Below are positions 31,814-36,396 of a DNA stretch of 36,396 nucleotides, in pieces. The notes under the pieces are model-generated. The model was not told the origin of the DNA. It was given only the letters and a program-made list of their open reading frames with translations, and did not search any database. The stretch's first letter is position 1; the number at the start of each line of letters is the position of its first letter. The translations under genes and the position numbers were made by a program. This stretch comes from Microbacterium sp. 5K110 (GTDB lineage Bacteria; Actinomycetota; Actinomycetes; Actinomycetales; Microbacteriaceae): positions 1 through 36,396 of the forward strand of contig NZ_VBUM01000030.1 in NCBI RefSeq assembly GCF_005774735.1, in the 5' to 3' direction.

Positions 31814-32965
31814 TCATGAGCCGGAAGCGGTGGGATCGAGGGCCTGCGTCACGGTCAGCACATCGGCGAACTGCGCCTCGATCTCGGCGGGCCGCGCGAC
31901 GGCCGCGGCATCCGCGGCTTCGACGGCCAGGGCGCGGGCTTCCAGGTCGGCATGACGCTTATCCAGATCCGCCAACCGAGCGGCGAGCACCTCCGACCAC
32001 GTGCCGCTGTACGCCGAGCCGTCCGAACTGGACCATTCCACCCGAAAGCGCCCGCGTTCGACGGGGTCCATGGCGTTGTACCGATCGGCGTCGCCCTGGT
32101 AACTCTGCCGGTTCAGCTCGTACGTCTGCCGGTCGTTCTCGAGAAGGGCGTGTGCGTTCGCGGCATCCGTCGTCGTGCGCGTGAGTTCGTCGACAGCGCC
32201 CTCGTAGTCGACGATCAGCTGCTGGACCTCCGCCGTGACGCGATGCTGGACCTCGACGAGCGCGGCGCGGTCGGTGAAATACCGGGCGTACACCTCTTCG
32301 AGCTCGGGGGCGAAGCCGCCGTCCGGCCGCACCTGGGAGCCGAGGTACGCGAACAGCTCGGTATCTCGAAGCTCCTCGTGATCACCGACGGACCAGTCGA
32401 TCTGCTGACGGACGGGGTCATCGGATGCGACCCGTTCGATGGCCTCGTGCAAAAGGTCCCGGACGCGCCACACCTCCCCCCTGCCGAGCCGGACGAACGC
32501 TGCGTGCAGAAGCTCGTGCGCGAGCGTCGTCACCGCGGCATCCGCCACCCGGGCGTCGGTCGGCACGAAGACGAAGATCCCCTTCGGCGTGAAACAGCCG
32601 TCGATCACGTGGTCCGCCACGGAGTCCGCTCCCCCGCAGGCGTCGCTCAGATCGTCGCCATGGGCCTCGCGCGCGCCCACTTCGGTCAGCAGCGCACGTC
32701 CGCCCTCGGAGAGGAACGCCCGATCGGCCACCGTGGAGATGTCGGCGGGCAGGGTCTTCGGTCCGGTCCACGCCGCGACCTGGTCGATGACGACCCGGTC
32801 CGCCCCGGTGCCCACCACGACCCCGGCGACCAGGAGGAGCACCGCACCACCGACCGCCGTCACGGTCCACCATCGACGGCGCCGCCGGGCTCGCGCGAGA
32901 GCCGCGAACGGCCCGTCGTCGACCGGCCGCACCGACCGCCGCGGCAGCTGTTCGAACAACGTCAC
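31814..32965 (-). CDS. Membrane-anchored HELLH protein, predicted zinc peptidase
   Basis: A 383-aa protein of no family I can name. The basic cytoplasmic N-terminus (RARRRRRWW, residues 25-33) and one membrane helix (34-55) place the rest outside. His150-Glu-Leu-Leu-His154 in TTLAHELLHAAFV is a zincin motif, and Glu203 in RDTELFAYLGSQV is a plausible third ligand as in gluzincins. Cys110 and Cys124 flank ADSVADHVID and could form a disulfide. The C-terminal 150 residues are long Ala/Glu/Arg-rich helices (coiled-coil-like), with SSSDGSAYSGTWSEV between them. The GTG start follows a TACTCT -10 by 6 nt; it is divergent from the lipid kinase. Protease activity is inferred from the motif only. Confidence 0.75.
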   Translation of the reverse strand: MTLFEQLPRRSVRPVDDGPFAALARARRRRRWWTVTAVGGAVLLLVAGVVVGTGADRVVIDQVAAWTGPKTLPADISTVADRAFLSEGGRALLTEVGAREAHGDDLSDACGGADSVADHVIDGCFTPKGIFVFVPTDARVADAAVTTLAHELLHAAFVRLGRGEVWRVRDLLHEAIERVASDDPVRQQIDWSVGDHEELRDTELFAYLGSQVRPDGGFAPELEEVYARYFTDRAALVEVQHRVTAEVQQLIVDYEGAVDELTRTTTDAANAHALLENDRQTYELNRQSYQGDADRYNAMDPVERGRFRVEWSSSDGSAYSGTWSEVLAARLADLDKRHADLEARALAVEAADAAAVARPAEIEAQFADVLTVTQALDPTASGS

Positions 32966-32971
32966 GCGCGG

Positions 32972-32977
32972 AGAGTA
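32972..32977 (-). promoter_or_regulatory. -10 box TACTCT of a leaderless transcript
   Basis: On the minus strand TACTCT, then 6 nt (CCGCGC), then the GTG at 32965. Confidence 0.6.
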
Positions 32978-33090
32978 GACCCGCCAGGAGAACATCCGCG
33001 GGCGGCATCCTGGACACTCCCCGTCCGGCGCATCCCGCAGCCCGCGGGTCAACCCCCGTCCGCGCGAGCAAGCCTCGTCGGCGCCGGTCC

Positions 33091-33096
33091 TATGGT
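33091..33096 (+). promoter_or_regulatory. -10 box TATGGT of a leaderless transcript
   Basis: TATGGT, then 7 nt, then ATG at 33104. An ATG inside this box (33092) is in frame, but the -10 overlap makes 33104 the likelier start. Confidence 0.55.
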
Positions 33097-33103
33097 GGAT
33101 GCC

Positions 33104-34390
33104 ATGGCCGCCCCCGAAGAACCGCGCGACGACGCGGACGCCCCCGAGAACGACGAAACCGTCTCCCCCGAGGCCGAGAAGGACCGGGCGGCCTCGGAGG
33201 GCTCGCACGAGGACTTCCACGACGCCAGCCTCAAAGAGGACGACGAGGATGACACCGTCGCCGCCGACAACGACCCCAAGAGCGCGGCCGATCCCGACGA
33301 CGTCATCCATCAGCCCGGCGACGTCGAGCCCGACACCTCCGACGGGGAAGAGGGAGAGGCCCGGCGTGTCTCGCCCGACGGCGACGACGCCCCCATGGAC
33401 GCCGAGCCGACATCGAAGAAGCGCGCCGCGCTGGTCTACAACCCCACCAAGGTCGACCCCGAGGTGCTGCGTCCCCGCGTGAGCGAACTCGCCGCCGCGG
33501 CGGGGTGGGCGGAACCGCTCTTCTACGAGACCACTGTCGACGACCTCGGTGACGACGCCACCCGCGCCGCCCTCGAAGAAGAGGTGGATGCCGTGCTCGT
33601 CGCCGGCGGCGACGGCACCGTCCGGGCGGTCGCCGAGGCCCTCACCTCGACCGGCATCCCTCTCACGATCGTGCCGAGCGGCACCGGCAACCTCCTCGCC
33701 CGCAACCTCAACCTTCCGCTCGACGACGCCGACACGATGATCCGCGCGACCTTCGACGGCAAGGTGCACGCCACCGACACCGGCATCGCCCGCATCCGCC
33801 GCGCCGACGGCACCGTCGAGGAGCACGGGTTCGTCGTGATGGCCGGAATGGGACTGGATGCCGCGATGATCCAGAACACCCGCCCCGAGCTGAAGAAGTC
33901 GGTGGGCTGGGTGGCGTACGTCGACGGTGCGGCGCGTTCGCTCGTCAACGCCAAGCCCTTCCGCGTCATGTACCAGCTCGACGGTCACCGCCTGCACTCC
34001 GCGAGGGTGCAGAGCGTGCTGTTCGCGAACTGCGGCGCGCTTCCCGGCGGCGTGGCCTTGATCCCCGAGGCATCCATCGCCGACGGCCTGCTCGACGTCG
34101 CCGTCATCCAGCCCACCGGGCCGCTCGGCTGGATCGGCGTGTGGCGCAAGATCTGGTGGGACAACTCGGTGCTGCGCCGTTTCCGCGCCGGCCGCCGTGT
34201 GCTCGAGCGCCGCCGCGACTCGTCGGTGCGCTACTTGCGCGGGAGCGGCATCGAGCTGGCCACCGCCCCCGCGCAGCCGATCGAGCTGGACGGCGACGAG
34301 TTCGGTGAGGCGACCCGCATCTACACGCGCATCGTCGAGGGCGGCCTCGCCGTGGTCCTCCCCACCGGCCACGACACGTCGAAGCTGTAG
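33104..34390 (+). CDS. Diacylglycerol/lipid kinase family protein with acidic tail
   Basis: A 428-aa DAGK-catalytic-domain protein. The nucleotide-binding block is VLVAGGDGTVRAVAEAL (GGDGT at 168-172), followed by IVPSGTGNLLARNLNLPL (189-206), and the C-terminal half holds FVVMAGMGLDAAM and the lipid-binding beta domain with VIQPTGPLGWIGVW. Members phosphorylate diacylglycerol or related lipids with ATP. The first 105 residues are extraordinarily acidic and low in hydrophobics, clearly disordered, and not part of the family. The downstream 165-nt gap holds two copies of an 18-bp palindrome. Confidence 0.88.
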   Translation: MAAPEEPRDDADAPENDETVSPEAEKDRAASEGSHEDFHDASLKEDDEDDTVAADNDPKSAADPDDVIHQPGDVEPDTSDGEEGEARRVSPDGDDAPMDAEPTSKKRAALVYNPTKVDPEVLRPRVSELAAAAGWAEPLFYETTVDDLGDDATRAALEEEVDAVLVAGGDGTVRAVAEALTSTGIPLTIVPSGTGNLLARNLNLPLDDADTMIRATFDGKVHATDTGIARIRRADGTVEEHGFVVMAGMGLDAAMIQNTRPELKKSVGWVAYVDGAARSLVNAKPFRVMYQLDGHRLHSARVQSVLFANCGALPGGVALIPEASIADGLLDVAVIQPTGPLGWIGVWRKIWWDNSVLRRFRAGRRVLERRRDSSVRYLRGSGIELATAPAQPIELDGDEFGEATRIYTRIVEGGLAVVLPTGHDTSKL

Positions 34391-34403
34391 GGGTCGCGCG
34401 AGG

Positions 34404-34427
34404 CGTCCAGATCACGTGATCTGGACG
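34404..34427. repeat. 24-bp perfect palindrome, copy 1
   Basis: Contains the 18-bp core CCAGATCACGTGATCTGG (34407-34424), extended perfectly by CGT on the left and ACG on the right. It is 14 nt after the lipid-kinase stop. In RNA it is a 10-bp stem with an ACGT loop and no T-tract. Confidence 0.85.
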
Positions 34428-34465
34428 AGACCACGCCTCGTGGCGCGCCGTATCGGGCGCCTTCG

Positions 34466-34485
34466 GCCAGATCACGTGATCTGGC
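34466..34485. repeat. 20-bp perfect palindrome, copy 2
   Basis: Contains the identical 18-bp core (34467-34484), flanked by G and C. The centres of the two copies are 60 bp apart, and copy 2 ends 58 bp before the photolyase -10 box. Flanks differ between copies, so only the core is shared. Confidence 0.85.
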
Positions 34486-34543
34486 GACATGCCGGAACGG
34501 CGCCGCGACGTGTCAAGCCCGGCGAGGCCGAAACCCGGCCGGA

Positions 34544-34549
34544 TAGCGT
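34544..34549 (+). promoter_or_regulatory. -10 box TAGCGT of a leaderless transcript (photolyase)
   Basis: TAGCGT, 6 nt (CGGAGG), ATG at 34556; same 15-base string as before the DUF2254 gene. Confidence 0.65.
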
Positions 34550-34555
34550 CGGAGG

Positions 34556-35926
34556 ATGGCTTCTCCGTCTCTCGTGTGGTTCCGCGACGACCTGCGGCTG
34601 ACCGATCACCCGGCGCTGCGCGCGGCGATCGACCGGGGGGAACCGGTCATCGGTCTCTACGTCCTCGACGAGGAGTCGACGGGCGTACGGCCCCTCGGCG
34701 GGGCCGCGCGGTGGTGGCTGCACCACTCACTGGCATCCCTCGCCGAACGCCTCGGCGAGCGCGGCTCCGTGCTGGTCCTGCGGCGCGGACGCGCGGCGGA
34801 GGTCCTCCCCGCACTGATCGAGGAGACCGGGGCGGGGGCGGTGTTCTGGAATCGCCGCTACGGCGGCGCCGAGCGCGACATCGATGCCGGGATCAAGGAG
34901 AAGCTGCGCGGCGACGGGGTGACGGTCGCGTCGTTCGCTGCGAACCTGCTGTTCGAGCCGTGGACCGTGCGGACCGGCGCCGGGACGCCCTACGGCGTGT
35001 ACACGCCCTACCGTCGCGCGGTCGAGAAGATGCCCGCGCCGCGCGCGCCGCTCCCCGAGGCCCGCGCGATCCCGGGGGCGTCCTCGCCGCCGGAGTCCGA
35101 GGACCTCGGCACCTGGGGTCTCCTCCCGACGAAGCCCGACTGGGCCGGCGGCCTGCGCGAGACGTGGGAGCCCGGCGAGCCGGCCGCGAAGGCGCGGCTG
35201 CGCGAGTTCCTCGACGACGACCTCGGCGACTACGCGTTCTCACGCGACGCTTTCGCGGGCGGCGCGACCTCGAACCTGTCCCCGCGGCTGCGCTGGGGCG
35301 AGATCAGCCCGTACCAGATCTGGCACGACACGATCGAGCACCGTGGGTCGGGGAAGCACGCCGAGTCGGCGACCGGTTTCCTCTCCGAGGTCATCTGGCG
35401 CGAGTTCGCCTGGCACGTGCTGTTCCACTCCCCCGATCTGGCGACCAAGAACTGGCGCGAACAGTACGATGCCTTCCCCTGGCCGCGTCTGAACCGCGCG
35501 CACCTGGAGACATGGCAGCGCGGCGAGACGGGGATCGCCGTCGTGGATGCCGGGATGAAGCAGCTCTGGCACACCGGGGTCATGCACAACCGCGTGCGCA
35601 TGGTCACGGCATCCTTCCTCACCAAGAACCTGCTCATCGACTGGCGCCACGGCGAGGAGTGGTTCTGGGACTGCCTGGTCGACGCGGATGCCGCGAGCAA
35701 TCCGTTCAACTGGCAGTGGGTCGCGGGATCCGGGGCGGACGCCGCCCCCTATTTCCGCGTGTTCAATCCCGACACCCAGCGCGAGAAGTTCGATCCGCAC
35801 GACGAGTACATCCGACGGTGGGCGCCGGAGCACCTCGACGGCGAAGCGCCCGAGCCGATGGTCGACCTCAAAGAGACGCGGCAGCGCGCACTCGACGCGT
35901 ACGACCGGGTGCGCAACGCCGGCTGA
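34556..35926 (+). CDS. phr: Deoxyribodipyrimidine photolyase, class I CPD type
   Basis: A 456-aa photolyase that uses FADH- and blue light to split pyrimidine dimers. The N-terminal antenna domain begins SLVWFRDDLRLTDHPAL (residues 5-21). The FAD domain shows LSPRLRWGEISPYQIW, VIWREFAWHVLFHSPDLA, TGIAVVDAGMKQLWHTGVMHN and the hallmark ASNPFNWQWVAGSGADAAPYFR with FNPDTQREKFDP. All conserved FAD and substrate-contact blocks are present, including the electron-transfer Trp positions of the C-terminal half. The start is fixed by a -10 box 6 nt upstream; two long palindromes lie between it and the upstream gene and are candidate control sites. Confidence 0.97.
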   Translation: MASPSLVWFRDDLRLTDHPALRAAIDRGEPVIGLYVLDEESTGVRPLGGAARWWLHHSLASLAERLGERGSVLVLRRGRAAEVLPALIEETGAGAVFWNRRYGGAERDIDAGIKEKLRGDGVTVASFAANLLFEPWTVRTGAGTPYGVYTPYRRAVEKMPAPRAPLPEARAIPGASSPPESEDLGTWGLLPTKPDWAGGLRETWEPGEPAAKARLREFLDDDLGDYAFSRDAFAGGATSNLSPRLRWGEISPYQIWHDTIEHRGSGKHAESATGFLSEVIWREFAWHVLFHSPDLATKNWREQYDAFPWPRLNRAHLETWQRGETGIAVVDAGMKQLWHTGVMHNRVRMVTASFLTKNLLIDWRHGEEWFWDCLVDADAASNPFNWQWVAGSGADAAPYFRVFNPDTQREKFDPHDEYIRRWAPEHLDGEAPEPMVDLKETRQRALDAYDRVRNAG

Positions 35927-35942
35927 GTCGCGCGCGCACACG

Positions 35943-35974
35943 AAAGGGGCGCCGACCGACGTCGACGCCCCTTT
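35943..35974. terminator. Bidirectional intrinsic terminator
   Basis: AAAGGGGCG (35943-35951) and CGCCCCTTT (35966-35974) form a 9-bp stem with a 14-nt loop, with A and T runs on the outer sides. It sits between the convergent photolyase and Asp23 genes and can serve both. Confidence 0.85.
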
Positions 35975-35987
35975 TCCGGTGCGGGGA

Positions 35988-36396
35988 TCAGCTGACGCGA
36001 GCGTCCGCGGTGGTGTCCTCGTCCTCGTCGTCGCCCGGGATGAACACGTCGACGACCGTGACGTTGATCTCGGCGACCTTCATGCCCACGAGCTCGGTGA
36101 TCGCCTCGTGCACGGCGGCGCGGACGTTCGAGGCCACGCGCTGGAGCTGCTCGGGGTAGTCGACCTGGATCGCGATATCAGCGGCGACCTCGGTCTCGCC
36201 GACCTCGACGCTCACCCCCTGGGCGTAGTCCTTCGCGCCGACGGCCTGACGGATGTTGCCGAGAACCCGGGCCGCACCGCCGCCGAGAGAGTGCACGCCG
36301 GGGACCGAGGCGGCCGCGATACCGGCGACCTTGGCGATGACGGCATCCACGACGACGGTCGAGCCGCCTCCCTGGGTGGCCGAGACGGGGGTGGTG
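35988..36396 (-). CDS. Asp23/Gls24 family envelope stress protein (5' end outside)
   Basis: An alkaline-shock-protein-23 family member, small cytoplasmic membrane-associated proteins linked to envelope stress. The visible 136 residues contain VDAVIAKVAGIAAASVPGVH, LGNIRQAVG, AQGVSVEVGETEVAADIAIQVDYP and the C-terminal KVAEINVTVVDVFIPGDDEDED, ending in acidic residues. An internal GTG at 36350 could be used, but the frame continues to the right edge with SATQGGGSTVVV, which is the usual start of actinobacterial members. The real start is therefore expected outside the window. It converges on the photolyase through a shared terminator. Confidence 0.88.
   Translation of the reverse strand, partial: TTPVSATQGGGSTVVVDAVIAKVAGIAAASVPGVHSLGGGAARVLGNIRQAVGAKDYAQGVSVEVGETEVAADIAIQVDYPEQLQRVASNVRAAVHEAITELVGMKVAEINVTVVDVFIPGDDEDEDTTADARVS

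Noticed and set aside
31952..33103. Long plus-strand frame running antisense through the zincin gene into the lipid kinase
   Set aside because: The upstream part is rich in Arg/His/Pro as in shadow frames of G+C-rich genes; the kinase start is fixed by the -10 box at 33091-33096.
1..36396. CRISPR arrays, complete insertion sequences, integrases or phage structural genes
   Set aside because: None seen: no regularly spaced repeats, no transposase or recombinase motifs and no clear terminal inverted repeats.

Overview
The window comes from a high-G+C actinobacterium, most likely Microbacteriaceae and close to Microbacterium. The main reasons are the G+C-rich codon use of the right third, the actinobacterial families there (DUF4012, DUF2254, serS-HAD, an acidic-tailed diacylglycerol-kinase-like protein, photolyase, Asp23) and the many genes whose start codon lies about 6 nt after a TANNNT -10 box, as in leaderless actinobacterial transcripts. 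No species can be named from the sequence alone.

Layout. (1) 1-12222, all plus strand: a tightly overlapping cluster that mixes lipoprotein maturation (lspA, lnt), system II cytochrome c maturation (TlpA/ResA-like thioredoxin, ccdA, resB, ccsB), copper handling (copC, a copD-ctaG fusion, a separate ctaG), an M23 peptidase and small membrane proteins (DUF6804, DUF4307). It reads as one envelope redox and copper module. (2) 12283-14528: a remnant of an arsenic operon, with a 5'-truncated MIP channel pseudogene, an FAD/NAD-dependent disulfide-reductase-like gene and an LMW-PTP-type arsC. (3) 14670-16546: an orphan 270-aa gene with its own promoter and, on the minus strand, a HAD-IIB phosphatase. 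(4) 16847-24658: a polyol or sugar catabolic operon on the minus strand (PfkB kinase, binding protein, two permeases, mannitol-type dehydrogenase, class II aldolase) facing a divergent DeoR regulator. (5) 24659-25973: an SOS-type gene with a near-perfect LexA box, a small convergent gene and sequence without a clear gene. (6) 25987-36396: tRNA-Ser(UGA), then genes that look like core chromosome (DUF4012, DUF2254, HAD, serS, a membrane-anchored zincin, a diacylglycerol kinase family gene, photolyase and a partial Asp23/Gls24 gene).

The sequence left of tRNA-Ser is visibly less G+C-rich in many stretches and is a patchwork of accessory modules. The sequence right of it is uniform and housekeeping-like. 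The tRNA gene is therefore a plausible island boundary, although no integrase is present in the window.

How the genes work together. In region 1, CcdA and the TlpA-like protein would carry reducing power out to apocytochrome and/or copper proteins. ResB and CcsB would ligate heme, CopC/CopD/CtaG would bring copper to oxidase centres, and LspA and Lnt would mature the lipoproteins on which this depends. In region 4, the ABC importer (its ATPase is not encoded here) would bring in a polyol, the dehydrogenase would make the ketose, the PfkB enzyme would phosphorylate it and the aldolase would cleave the product. The best leads for undescribed biology are the composite copper/cytochrome/lipoprotein module with altered CtaG histidines, the LexA-controlled leaderless gene beside tRNA-Ser, a coupled mini-ORF before the sugar kinase, twin 18-bp palindromes before the photolyase, and an uncharacterised HELLH membrane protein.
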